Shown in pieces: positions 1 to 11,700 of a DNA stretch of 64,000 nt. A program made the position numbers and the translations under genes. The notes beneath the pieces were generated by a model that did not search any database, was not told the DNA's origin, and was given only the letters and a program-made list of their open reading frames with translations. Positions within the stretch are counted from its first letter, which is position 1. Every line of letters begins with the position of its first letter. Source of the DNA: Leptasterias polaris (taxonomy: Eukaryota; Echinodermata; Asteroidea; Forcipulatida; Asteriidae). The stretch lies in contig JAZGTN010000037.1 of assembly GCA_037783415.1 (NCBI GenBank), positions 3,782,001-3,846,000 of the forward strand, given 5' to 3'.

Positions 1-570
1 AATGTTGGACCAGCGGTAAATTTCATTTTGACTGGGAACTTGTTCTAGCTTAGCAGGTTGTTTTGCAAGTTAATTTGTGTGCTTAAACAGACACATGAAA
101 GTAGTTCCTGAATCCAATTCCATGGAGCTGTGAAGCAATAAAATCTGCTTAGCACAGAAACATTTTGATTGGCAAAAACACTGGTCACTAGCCAGAATAC
201 CATGTAATGTAATGGGTTGTGACTGGCAGTCTGCTAATATTTGCCTAGCGGACAAATTTGCTAAGCACTGTTTTTGGTAGGTCTGGGAAATGAGCCACTT
301 GGATTTGAATTGTATGCTTAAATGTAACCCATCTTAGTGCATTTTAGTTTACCTTTTTATGCTTTTTGTGAAACGCCTTAGAGCATTTAACAAAATAGAT
401 TTGGCGGTATGTAAATGTATTTTTATTATTAATGTCTGGTACAGTGACTTGCTTGCTTAACTTTGAATTCCTCAGACAGTTGCTATGTCACATGGCTTAG
501 GCCATGCTTTTGCGTAGTTACCGAAGAGACAGCAAATGACCGTAAACAGTTCTGAGTGAAAGTCTGCCGC
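1..570. repeat. Degenerate MITE and LINE/SINE 3' tail, no gene
   Basis: No convincing coding region. Positions about 45-290 resemble a decayed member of the repeat whose ends read as a 'CAATTTCATAGAGCTGCTTAAGC' type inverted repeat (many copies in this window). Positions about 371-431 end in a short-stem segment followed by TTATTATTA, like the 3' tails of the LINEs at 29.4 and 34.7 kb. Confidence 0.35.
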
Positions 571-777
571 ACAATGGTACCAGGGTTTGCGCATCAAGGC
601 AATTTCATAAGCAGTTTTAATGCAGAAAACACTACTTCACAAATTTCTTTACTGAGCCAAAAAATGAGCAGGGCACCAGTCGCAACAATGAAAACTTTAA
701 GGAATTTTGGCTGGTTACCTGTTTCTGCTGAGCAAATTTGTTTGTGCTTACAGGCTTTATGAAATTGGCCCCTGGAG
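571..777. repeat. MITE, 'AATTTCATAGAGCTGCTTAAG' family
   Basis: The left end reads CAATTTCATAAGCAG and the right end GCTTTATGAAATTGGCCC, roughly inverted copies. The interior (ACCAGTCGCAACAATG, TGGCTGGTTACCTGTTTCTGC) is shared with the copy at 1711-1889. Confidence 0.6.
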
Positions 778-946
778 GTTGCTATATGAATATTTGCCCT
801 AAAGTATTGTCGTCGCTGTCTTTAGTCAGGGCAATCCAACTTGAGTATTCACTTGTGACCAATCAAGTCATTGCACCAGTATTTATTCAAAATCTAACTC
901 ACCAATGACGTGCTGGGCTTTTGAGCAAATGCTTGAGACAATGAGT

Positions 947-1190
947 GGTTGGGTTGGCATAGTGGTATCGTCCTTGCCTTCCACCTCAAGGACCCTGGTT
1001 CAAGTCACCCCGGGGGCACTATGTGGATTGGGTTTTCAGTCCCTACCCGAATAATTCTTTGGAGTTTTCCTCCCACGTCTAAAACTAAAACTTCCTTTTT
1101 TGTCTTCTCTCCATGGGGCTCTTGGCTATTAAGTTTGCTTTTCTAAGAGCCCTTGGCTTCTCAACCAACAATATATATAAATCAAATGAA
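947..1190 (+). repeat. tRNA-derived SINE
   Basis: An RNA polymerase III-type internal promoter is visible: A box TGGCATAGTGG at 955-965 and B box GGTTCAAGTCA at 997-1007, at tRNA-like spacing. About 170 bp of non-tRNA sequence and an AT-rich end follow. The tRNA part cannot fold as a complete tRNA, so I call it a SINE and not a tRNA gene. Confidence 0.7.
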
Positions 1191-1710
1191 ATGCTAAATA
1201 AATGACACATCTTGGTACAGTTATATTTTTTTTAAATATGATATGAATCGGTGGTATCAGATTTATTAAAGAACAAGGAAGTTTTCACATCAAATCAATA
1301 CTTTTATAAAAATTATAACAATTTCCGGTATAAGTAAGTATCATTATTATTTCCACATTATTTATAATTTTACATACTTCTTATGCAATGATAATATCAC
1401 TCAGTCACTGTTATCAATAATCAATTAATAAACATGATTTAAAAATTAAGGAAGAGTTTTTACTGTCTTGTTGACCAATTAATTCAATGTAATGGATGTG
1501 CTTTTTGTAATATTAATAAACAATGCAAATATAACGCGCTGTGATATCATGTGAGGATTGCATCTAAACAATACACAATCAGAACTTCCTTTAGACAGGT
1601 TTTGTGTGATAAAGGCACCATGTGAGCCTGCAATATGTAGACAATACGTACATCTAAAGCAATACACAGCCTTCTTCTACTGGCCGATCTTCCAATATTC
1701 AAATTACCAG

Positions 1711-1889
1711 GAGCCAATTTCATAAAGCTGTTTTGCAGAAAAAACTGCTTAAAAAATTTCTCTGCTAAGCAAAAAATGAGTTGGGCACCAGTCGCAACAA
1801 TGACATTGTTATGGAATGTTGGCTGGTAACCTGTTTCTGCTGCTTAGCACGATTTTTCTGAGCTTAGTAAGTTTGTAAAATTGGGCCCA
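1711..1889. repeat. MITE, 'AATTTCATAGAGCTGCTTAAG' family
   Basis: Ends GAGCCAATTTCATAAAGCTG and GTAAAATTGGGCCC are imperfect inverted repeats. The interior (CACCAGTCGCAACAATG and GGCTGGTAACCTGTTTCTGC) is nearly the same as in the 571-777 copy. Confidence 0.65.
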
Positions 1890-1989
1890 AACTATAATAT
1901 GATATCATAACGCTATTGCATCTAAATGGTACAGAGTTTTATAATATTAATGCTTGTTCCTTCAAAATGCTTTCGGAATTTAAAGAACC

Positions 1990-2125
1990 TGCTGATAGTT
2001 TTTCATACCAGCAATACTGGTTAAGTGCCTTGCTTAAGTGTCAAGACTGGGACTAAAACCCCACTCTATTGGTCAAAAACACCATAGCTTGAGTCCAGTG
2101 CACTTGACTACTTGGCCACAACATG
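1990..2125 (-). repeat. tRNA-derived SINE, tRNA-Leu/Ser-like head
   Basis: On the minus strand, TGGCCAAGTAGTCAAGTG followed by CACTGGACTCAAGC closely resembles the D-arm and anticodon region of a type II tRNA. A degenerate B box (GGTTTTAGTCCC) lies downstream. It is probably an old SINE. Confidence 0.55.
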
Positions 2126-2960
2126 CCAAGTGCGGAAGTCAAGAACAGTGGTTTACCAATGAGGCTGCTGCCATCGAGTCAAAAAGTGACACGTTAATTG
2201 TTTCAGCATAACTTATACAACAATTGAACACTGTATTTTATCTTTCAGAAACAAGTTGAGATAAAGCGACTTCATATTGGCATCAAACAAACTACATGGT
2301 CGCCAGAATTCCTGTGACAGCTTTGGAACCTCTTCACATCTGTGGCTTCAATTTTGTACAAAATGTTATTCGTTGAGTCAAAAGACTACATGTTAAATTG
2401 TAAGAAACTAAATTTCACAAAAACAAAAGCAGAAAGTTACATCACGTATAATCTTTCTAAAAATGGTGTGTATTTTACACAAATTGTTCCAAACCCCAAC
2501 AAATGCATGTTCTCTTAACTCAGATGCTGGACTGTGACTTGGTTACAAAGTTTGGCTGGGCAAAACCTCAGCAGTCCAACAGAATTTCACAAAAACAGCA
2601 ATGTGATATTTTGTGATGGTTTGGAACAGTTTATGTTCATCAGGCTTACAACTTTGTTTGAGAATTAAAAAGGAAACTGCCAAGCACACTAAACTTTGCA
2701 CAGTGTTTTTCAATTTTCTATGGCACTAAAAAAAGAAAGACGAAATCTGCTGATCAGACTTTCAACCCTAAGGTGCTAAAACCTCTTTTTGTGCTCAATT
2801 CAAAAAAATTTAAATCAAAATTTATATTTAATTTTTAATGGCTTTTTGAGTGGCTATGGCTATGGCTAATGACAGCAGCAACAATGTTAAAGTACACGCC
2901 TTTCCAGCCATCCAGCCATAGCCACTCATGCATAAGGCCTACTTACTCTGACGGATATTT

Positions 2961-3298
2961 AACACAAATATGTTTGTTTTTGTATTTATTTAGTGACACA
3001 AACTACATTCTTGAAAGTTAATGTTTTACACCATTTTGTTTATGTCAATTTGTAACAAAGACATGATTGTTAAAAAGTTTAGATTTGTAAACCAATCCAT
3101 TAAGGCTTGCCGATCATAGAAACTGCTTACTTCTACTTCTACTTTGTTAGTCGGCAGGATCCATAAGTTAGGACATAAACGCCAAGGAACAATTGTAGTT
3201 AGGTTTCTTGCTCAAGAACGACGTAACAAAATTCTAACCCACATTGTGTTGAATCAGCCAACTTGAATTTGATGTGCGAGACCACTCAGCCACGACAC
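2961..3298 (-). repeat. tRNA-derived SINE (full-length copy)
   Basis: On the minus strand the head has an A box TGGCTGAGTGG (plus-strand complement at 3282-3292) and a weak B box. The 3' body ends in an A-rich stretch near 2961. The segment 2961-3219 is about 90% identical to 14618-14885, so it is a dispersed family. An 18-bp sequence (ACACGCTAGTACGGACAG) is repeated in tandem just beyond its head, at about 3296-3331. Confidence 0.7.
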
Positions 3299-3299
3299 G

Positions 3300-4345
3300 C
3301 TAGTACGGACAGACACGCTAGTACGGACAGACATGAGCCTCCACCACTCAGATGACATGAGCTGCCAACCAATCATGCGATCGTACACTCAACACAGAGC
3401 CAAAATTACACTATTTTTTACGTCACAACCGTATCAAAATCTGTCAAAAATACCGGTAAAATATGGTGAGCTGCTCTGCAGCAGGTTGTATCAAGCTAGT
3501 GAAAGTCATAAGTGCAGTTATTTTCATTTCCTGAAGGAGAAAGATGCTGATTACAATACGTCGTGTGACCTAGAAGGCGTAAACCAGTCCCTATGATTAA
3601 GGTTCGATGACCTAGGGATGACCTCATGACTACAACAGTGTATGGTGTCCATCAGCAATGATGTTGCAAAACAATATACACCAAACTTCAAAGTTTGTAC
3701 AGAATTTGCAGAAGTTTCTGCTTTCACAAGAAAATGATGGTCTTTATTCTTAATGGATTGGTCTAAAGTTGTTTGGAAAATTACATCAGATTTGATTGTT
3801 CTTTGCAAAGTTCTTTGCAGTTCTTTGCAGTTTGTGCAACATTGAATAAACGTATTATGATTTAAAGGTCCACAGAGAAAAATAAAAAATGAATTTGTTT
3901 GAGAAATTCTATTAAAAGTGTAAGTATTACAATTATTGTTCTTCAAATGGCTTATGTAACTGTGGAGAGGTTTGTTAATGCCAGCGAGCGAGTGCAATAG
4001 TTGTTCACAACTCATACATCTGGTTGTAATAAAGTGGATCATCTTATTCACCAATCTCAATAGATTAATGAGATAGATTGTTCATCATTTGACACCACTT
4101 ATAAGGTGTTCCCAAACTACATTTTATGCACATTATTTCACAGTTGTTCAACAAAAGAAGTCAAATTGCCTTTGAGGCACTAGTTTGAGTGTCAAGTTTT
4201 AAAACATAGAAAAGTTGTAACAATACTATTACTAACATAAAAAAGTGACTGAAATGAAACTACATTTTTGTTTAGTGTAAAGAAACCATCCTCTTAAACT
4301 AACAACTTCATTTCTGATTTCTAAAACTCTTTACTTTGAAAGACC
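3300..4345. other. Intergenic stretch, no gene seen
   Basis: A 169-codon open frame lies on the minus strand (3551-4060). Its composition is like that of non-coding AT-rich DNA, it contains no recognisable domain, and I do not call it. Nothing else is recognised here. Confidence 0.5.
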
Positions 4346-4346
4346 A

Positions 4347-4492
4347 GGGGTGGATTTCACAAAAGATAGTCCCAACTTAGGACTAGGACTAGGAGTTAGG
4401 ACTAGTCCTAGACATAGGATCGATGCTAGCTAAGATCGATCCTAAGATCAATTTCACAAAACTTGTCCTAACTCTTTGTGAAATCCACCCCA
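4347..4492. repeat. MITE with GGGGTGGATTTCACAAA ends
   Basis: Terminal inverted repeats GGGGTGGATTTCACAAA and TTTGTGAAATCCACCCC enclose a GGACTA-rich interior that is itself palindromic around GGACTAGTCC. A diverged relative with matching ends is at 15971-16110. Confidence 0.75.
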
Positions 4493-4700
4493 GACTGACT
4501 GTTGATTACAAAGTTTTGTCAGCGCAAGTATGACACGAACTGTGTTTTAAGAAAAAACTACAAATTTGACAAAATAAATTAACAGGGAGATTTTCCCTCG
4601 AACATGATTAAATCTGTTAACACTTTGGTTGCTGGATCACACTGCTCCGTCAGAATTTCAATAATGAAAAGGCACAAAGTTAGTTCTGTATTTCGGTGAT

Positions 4701-5246
4701 TTAGAAAATGCCATTGGTACGGTAGAACGAGTCTTTGACGATGCGAGATCGGCCGAATGACGGTGCTTTGAACTCCTTGACAACGTCGTCTAGTTTCCAC
4801 CCATACTCCCAAGAACTGGTTATCGGGAAGTCATATTTTGTCTCTGGCTTTTTGAGCTTTCTGATTTGTAGATAGGCATATCGTCCGGTTCCTTCCTTGC
4901 TGAAACCTTTATACAGTTGTTGTTTTACTTGAGGGGTGACGGATCTCATCTCAACAAGAAGAGCATCTGCGTCCATGGTTGCCAAGTCCGCCTTCCTTGC
5001 TTCTTTCTTGGCCGCAAGTTCGCCCAGACTCTGTGATGCATCTGGTTGCTTTTGGCTCTTCTTGGATGGGAATTGGTGAACTTTTGGCACCATATCTGGG
5101 CGGTTTTTACGGGCAACCCCTTGCCGCGACTCCCTCGCGAATTCCTTGCTGTATTTTTCGTGCCATGCCAGGCGGGTGTAGGCCTCCTTGTGGATGGACT
5201 CTGTCCAGAAGTTCTGGCGTTGGACGTCAAACAATTCTCTGCTCAT
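4701..5246 (-). CDS. SPMIP1: SPMIP1/ATP6V1FNB-like sperm microtubule inner protein
   Basis: This is a single-exon reading frame of 181 codons starting at ATG 5246 and ending in TAA at 4701. Seen: an N-terminal segment with QRQNFWTESI and KEAYTRLAW, a Lys-rich middle, then LVEMRSVTPQVKQQLYKG, EGTGRYAYLQIRK and DFPITSSWEYGWKL. From memory of the family, human SPMIP1 (ATP6V1FNB) has the same order: an aromatic N-terminus, an 'MR.VTPQ' block, 'EG.GR..YL..R' and a C-terminal SSWEYGW signature. Family members are small proteins of axonemal doublet microtubules in sperm flagella. No signal peptide or membrane segment is present. The gene is divergent from FBXL5. The assignment rests on recalled motifs and would be settled by a protein search; CFAP/SPMIP relatives are the alternative. 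Confidence 0.65.
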   Translation of the reverse strand: MSRELFDVQRQNFWTESIHKEAYTRLAWHEKYSKEFARESRQGVARKNRPDMVPKVHQFPSKKSQKQPDASQSLGELAAKKEARKADLATMDADALLVEMRSVTPQVKQQLYKGFSKEGTGRYAYLQIRKLKKPETKYDFPITSSWEYGWKLDDVVKEFKAPSFGRSRIVKDSFYRTNGIF

Positions 5247-5628
5247 GATTGGTGACTATGGACTGAATTCTTTACCAGCAATTGTGTTTTTTATGCTTTA
5301 AAAAACAAATTTCTGCCTCATTTGTCACACACCTTTCGTCAACACCTGCTGCCAATCTAGAGTGCGGCGAAAGTCTCTGCTGTCTTGTTACCATGGCCGC
5401 GTATGAAACAATGCACATGTGTGTGTATACATGTCAAGCCTTGCCGCGAGAGGGCGGTTGTCCTGCTATCGCTCGTAAACAAAAATTAATGATGACAGAA
5501 TGACGTCAAAGAAGGTCAACAGACTTTCTAGTAGACAGTCTGCTCACGGTCGATGCATTGATTATCGTAAGGAAATCAGGCATATATGCGGCAATTACCA
5601 GACCACAAAATATGGAAGTTTGGTCGAG
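5247..5628. promoter_or_regulatory. Bidirectional promoter region, SPMIP1-like / FBXL5
   Basis: The two start codons (5246 minus, 5629 plus) face away from each other with only about 380 bp between them, so the promoters must lie here or overlap. TGACGTCA-type sequence occurs at about 5501. An in-frame upstream ATG at 5500 could extend FBXL5 by 43 residues, but that part does not resemble FBXL5. Confidence 0.5.
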
Positions 5629-5712
5629 ATGGCGCCTGCTCCAAGTGAAGTTGACGTTTTTTCAGGACCACACAGTCGCATGAAAGAGCTCGTTCGCATT
5701 TATTCGGACAAG
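5629..5712 (+). CDS. FBXL5: FBXL5 exon 1
   Basis: 28 codons, [11 protein letters not shown] to YSDK, with donor GTAAGA and phase 0. It contains H15, the first hemerythrin iron ligand. Confidence 0.93.
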
Positions 5713-8700
5713 GTAAGAAAAAGTGGTTTGTATAGTTCCATTTGATTAAAATTTAGCTTTGTATTTAGAGTGAAAAGGTCAAGAAAAACTTACTTGAAAG
5801 TAAAGTAGTTAATCCATCAATCATGCCGCCTGCTTGGTTGCATGGCCATGGCATGGGTCATGCTGCGCCATGATTTGTCATCACACATTCACAGTGATTC
5901 CAACCCTCCCGGATCTTCTTGGAGTCTCCCGGATTTGAACGTAGACTCCCGATCCCGTTATTGTGTCTACCGGAGGATCAGATGTAAAACTTTCGGAAAC
6001 AATAAAAAACACTGCACAAGAAAATAATGTTTACTAACACTAGAATTTGACTATACTGACTTTACTGACTTTACTAACAGTAACAGTAAACACTAACAGT
6101 AAACACTAACAGTGAAAGTAGGCAGATTCCAGTAGTACTAACACAACAGTAATCGTATTAACAAAGTAGGCAGATTCCAGTAGGATCGGTTACCCTATTA
6201 AGTATTATCGCGGTGGTTATCGCTTTTTTTTATCCAAATAAAATAATATCACCAACCTGTGTAAAGTGTCCTGTTAATCATTGCTGAAGTATTACTGTCC
6301 ACTATGATCTAAAAGAAATATATCGTTTGTCTGATTTAATTCGTCAACGGCATCTCTGAAAGTGAGCATGCGCGTGGTGCGATTCTGGAGGAGAGCCTCA
6401 TATCATCGCGGCATCATGCTGACATGTGACATGTACGGTAAAGGATATTGAGCGCGCAATTCTTCACAGCGGCAGCAAATGGTATTTTACGAAAAAAAAC
6501 ACCTTGTTTTAAACTCCGTACTTCTGTGCACAATTTTGAGAGTGTGACACGTCCAATAACAAAAATTCAAATTGCAAAAGTGAAAATTGGGGCTAGCACT
6601 TTGAATTTGCGTCAACAAAATGAACTTGGCAATAAAGTGTGAAAAGATTAGGGGTACGTTTTGACGGACATGGTCAACGGAAATTCACTAGGTCAGTAAA
6701 AAGAACATTTTTGTACAATTTTTTGTATACTAACTTTCTAGGAGACGATCATTTTTTTCTCGGAAGTCCACAAAATAGTTGTCAGGGCCTTAGTTACCGG
6801 TTCACTTATTGAAAGTCGTCGCTTGAGGGTGTATTGACAACGAAAAAAAACGGAATTTCTGGTACCGCGGTATTACGAGACCCGCGGTAATATGAGGTTT
6901 GACTATCTGTATAGTATAGCCCCATTATTCAATATTAATTAGTGCCAATACTCTGGACTTCATCAAGATCCTTGCTAAAAGCCCCAGACAACTGACTACA
7001 TCGCTGCACAATTTCTTTTGTGTAAACACCATGAGTGCGCTTCAACATTTCTTTGTAGTCACAGTTTAGAAACTCATTCACTAAGTCAAGACCAATATTA
7101 CTGTTCACTCGACCTGATAGGTTCGCAAACCTATTCCATGTGATATCTTGGGCGATTCTCTCTGGGTAAAAGCCATTGATTCCTGCCAACATGTTGTGAG
7201 TTAGAATATTGTTGTTCCAAAACTGCATCATGTTAACTCTCCAATGGCTTATCAATGCAGGCCCATCACACGCCTTCATTTTAATAAATCTGAGGAGAGC
7301 TGTAAATTGCTCTCCTTAAATCAAGAAAGTGAATTAAGGAGAGCGATTTGAATTTACTGCGCATGTGCATGAGAATAGGCGATGACAAAAAATCTGGAAA
7401 AATCTAACGCTATAAAAAATGCATGTCTGGATTTTGGGCAAGGCCCGAATTTGTGGTTTCCGGAATTTGGGCAAGTTGACTCGTGGGTCAGCGCCGCAGT
7501 CTGTGAACCCCTCGGGCGTTATTGGGACCATAGATGGGACCGGGGACGAGTAAATAGGAGGAAAATACTTTTACAAAATATGAAATCAGACGTATATTGT
7601 CTAAAATACAAAAAATACAATGATCTTCCGAAATAATCCACGAAAATATGAACGGAGCAGTCATGTTTTCAATGGTTTTTGTTAAAAGAAATTTTGATGT
7701 TTGGGGTCTTTACCTGTGTTAGTGAATCATTGGGTTAAGTGTTGCCCCCTTGTGGACATTGAAAATAATATTGTTCTTGAAACACCTTTTAGTATCCTCG
7801 AAGATTGCAAACCGCATCATTGGAAAAATAATGTGAGACGTCAACTCAAACAGTCGACGAATCCCCTCACACGTGTGTGACGCACACTCATTGCATGAAT
7901 TGTCTCGAAGTTTCTTCCAGGTCATAGTTCAATGCGTAAAAATATCTCCAGCCGTAAAACACATTAAACGAATCGAAGAACTGGCGCTTTTGCCTATGAA
8001 CGTGGATAGTGACGACTGGTGAAAAAAAGTATACTGTTCCGCGGGCATCCACACAACCGTGCGTTGTTGTCAGTGCAGTAGACTTTTCAATGTCTCCACA
8101 CATGTTCCTTTGCTGCAGCAGTAAACATACATACATGTACATACGTGTACTATACTACGGTCAAACTGTACCGCGAATTAGCTGCATACAATACACGACG
8201 CACATGGAAGAAACAAATCACCGCATGGTCTGGCCGCCGCCGGGCCGCAATTTATTTACGAACGGTGAAGCTCACACTGCACCATATCTTCCTCTTCCCC
8301 GGTATTTGTATGACATATGCAATAGATATATGAGGTTGCAGCTTCACAGTCAATACTACACCATCAGGGGGTTCAGTAATCTCTGCACAACTATAATGAT
8401 ACCAGCCGCATTCATAGTTGGAGCATCTAATCATTCCTTCACCTGTATTTATTATGCCACATTTACACCCATCTTCATCAACAAATTTGTAATGAGGATG
8501 TGCGTGTATGCTGCACTCCACTTGTGCTCTGTCTTTTCAACATCTTTCTACTGGCACCAGACTGATTTCATGAATATATGCTCTATCAAGCTTTCAGGAT
8601 AACATCACTGACCTATTTGATGCAGCTTTTTTATTATTTTGCTGTGGAATATGCCATCTCTTCCAACATTTCATTTTGGATTCTCAGTGATAGTCACTAT

Positions 8701-11700
8701 CTCTGAGTACTGGGTGTTCAGCCATATTGGTATACCATGGATAGTTGTAACATAGCAGTTCTGACACTAATCATCCCATTGTGGTTGGGGTTTTGTCCAC
8801 TTGATCACCCAATTATGGAACCATCACAGCTCAAGTACTCCTATTCAAGAGATTGCTTGTTAACAATCAATGAGCAAGTCAAACAGAACAGGAATTTGTA
8901 TTATCTACCAAGTGATCTGTTCAAATCAATATGCTCAATGGGTGTTTCTAAGATTAAACCAACAAGGAGAGGAATGAATAGAAATAAACTGCAACCTTCT
9001 ATCTCTCAGCCTAAAGATATACTTTCTTTACTGGTATTCGCTCTGAACTGTCAATCTGCAAAGTCAAAATCTACTAGAGGAATCATAACAGATCTTATTG
9101 TTGAACATGACATCGATATTTTTGCACTTTGTGAAACCTGGTTTATTGACAATAAAAGTGATGACTTCTATGTAAATTCACTTACTCCTCCTGGCTATGA
9201 TATCATCAATGTCCCTCGTGGAAATGGAGATCCTCATGGTGGCATTGCAGTCATATACAAAAAGAAAATTATTATTGTTTCCACATCTAATAATAGAGGC
9301 TCTAATATCAAGAGTTTTGAATCTTGTGAGATTGTTTTTCGCGACTGGCACCAAGTGTTTTACTTTTGTTGTCATGTACATGTATAGGCCACCCCCATCG
9401 GCTAAGAATCAGCTCAACACTGGCATGTTCTTTTCAGAATTTTCGCAAACCATGCAAGACTTTACCATTGCTAAAGGTGACCTCTGAACTTGGAGATCTG
9501 AACTTGCACCTGGATGTTGTTAATGACTATGACACGCGCAAATTCAATGATCTTGCCAAAACACTTGGATTTCAGCAGTTTGTCACCCAACCTACTCATC
9601 AATGTGGGCATACACTTGACGTGGTTATATCACGCTCTACTGACAATATTGTGGATACAGTTCGAGTTCTTGATCTTATATCTGATCACCATATTGTTGC
9701 TTGCAATCTTGATATCGCAAAACCACCTCCGCTTGTTAAGACAATAACATTAAGGAAATATCGCTCTGTTGATTTGCCTGCGTTCAAGAACGATATATCA
9801 TCTTCTGATCTAACAACGGCTTCATCGGAGTCAAACAATGTACATGTATGTGATCTTGCTGACAAATATAATAGTGTTATGTCTGATCTTCTCAACAAAC
9901 ACGCACCCCTAAGTACAAAAAGGGTGGTGATTCGTCCAAAGCAGCCTTGGTTTACTAGCTCTCTACATTCTGCTAAGCGCAATCGCCGCAAGGCTGAACG
10001 AAAGTGGATTTCAAGTCGTTCGCTGATTGACTTTGATAAGTTCAAGAAAGCAAGAAATAGCTATAACATCGAGCTGTACCGATCCAAGTGTACTTTCCTC
10101 AACAACAAGATCATTGATTGTGGAAATGATTTCAAGTCCATGTTTCGTGCCATAAATGACATTCTTCAGAGAAAGAGACCCACAAAACTACCGGACCATA
10201 ACTCTGCCAAAGACTTGGCAGATCAATTTGCAGCGTACTTTTCAACTAAAATTCAAACCATCAGGGACAATCTCACATGTCAAAACTGCGATTCTTCCAC
10301 GCCATCTTCCGTTTCTCACTCCTGGGACACATTTGTTATTGTCAGCGAGGACGATCTTCGTGAGATAATTTCCAAGGCACCAAGCCCGTCTTGCATTCTC
10401 GATCCTCTGCCTTCTTGGATGGTGAAATTGTTGCTCGACTCTCTACTGCCAACCGTAACAGAAATAGTGAATACTTCGCTTAGATCTGGCGTTGTTCCAG
10501 ATACCTATAAGGAGGCTGTTATTGCGCCACTCCTCAAAAAGGCCAACTTAGACCATAACACACTGAAGAACTACAGGCCTGTTAGCAACCTTCCCTTCCT
10601 ATCCAAGGTGCTTGAGCGTGTTGTTGCAAAGCAGCTAACCAACTACATGACCGAGAACAGACTTCATGAGCCACTTCAGTCTGCCTATAAGCAGTTTCAC
10701 TCAACCGAGACTGCCTTAATCAAGGTTCACAATGACATCTTGTGGGCAATGGAGAGACAGGGAGTAACAATCCTTGTCCTACTTGATTTGAGCAGTGCAT
10801 TTGACACTATTGACCATGAAGTTCTTACACATCGCTTGGAATATCTGCTGGGTGTACATGGAATTCCGCTTACCTGGTTCAAATCGTACCTGTCTGATCG
10901 ATCTCATCGTGTCCTTGTAGATGGCAAATTTTCTTCTGTTCAGAACTTGGTGTATGGCGTACCTCAGGGATCGGTGTTGGGTCCTTTGCTGTTCGCCATT
11001 TACATTTTGCCTCTCGGAAATATTGTTCGCGAATATGGGCTAGATCTGCATATATACGCTGATGATACACAAGTGTATGTTTCGGTTTGTCCAACATCTG
11101 AGGAGGGAGTGAAGAAAGCAGTTTCGAAACTTGAAGACTGTCTTTCCAAAGTGCAGGCATGGATGTCAACAAACTTCCTGAAACTCAATGCTGAAAAAAC
11201 TGAGGTTATGGTGATTGGGTTTAGAGCCCAATTGGTTAAGTTCAACCTGCCCTCAGTGACTGTTGCTGGTGTTGATGTTCCCGTCCAGACAAACCCTGTC
11301 AGAAATTTAGGGGTTATGTTCGACTCCCAATTGGTTAAGTTCAACCTGCCCTCAGTGACTGTTGCTGGTGTTGATGTTCCCGTCCAGACAAACCCTGTCA
11401 GAAATTTAGGGGTTATGTTCGACTCCGGTATGACAATGAGTGCACAGGTCAACACTACTATCAGATCTGCTAACTATCATCTCAATAACATTAGTCGTGC
11501 ACGCAAAATGCTCACTATTGAGGCAGCCAAGCTAGCTGTGCACACATTAGTTACCTCCAGGTTGGACTACTGCAACAGCCTCTTGATTGGTGTAAACAAA
11601 TCCCTAATCACTAAACTTCAGAATGTCCAACGCACCTCTGCTCGCATCATTGTCAAGCGTAAGAAGTATGACTCTATCACATCGGAACTCATTGCTCTTC

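Noticed and set aside
947..1020. tRNA gene
   Set aside because: A and B boxes are present, but the acceptor and anticodon arms do not pair well; it is the head of a SINE.
3551..4060. 169-codon minus-strand open frame
   Set aside because: AT-rich, no domain, unusual Ser/Asn/His composition, no splice or start support.
5500..5628. Upstream in-frame ATG as the FBXL5 start
   Set aside because: The 43 extra residues do not look like FBXL5, while [11 protein letters not shown] at 5629 matches the known N-terminus and puts H15 at its usual position.
8009..8602. 197-codon plus-strand open frame
   Set aside because: It runs across the LINE insertion edge and lies opposite the PHD-finger piece, so it is a shadow frame.
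11000..11455. 151-codon minus-strand frame opposite the LINE
   Set aside because: Antisense shadow of the RT frame; its internal repeat comes from the 99-bp duplication.
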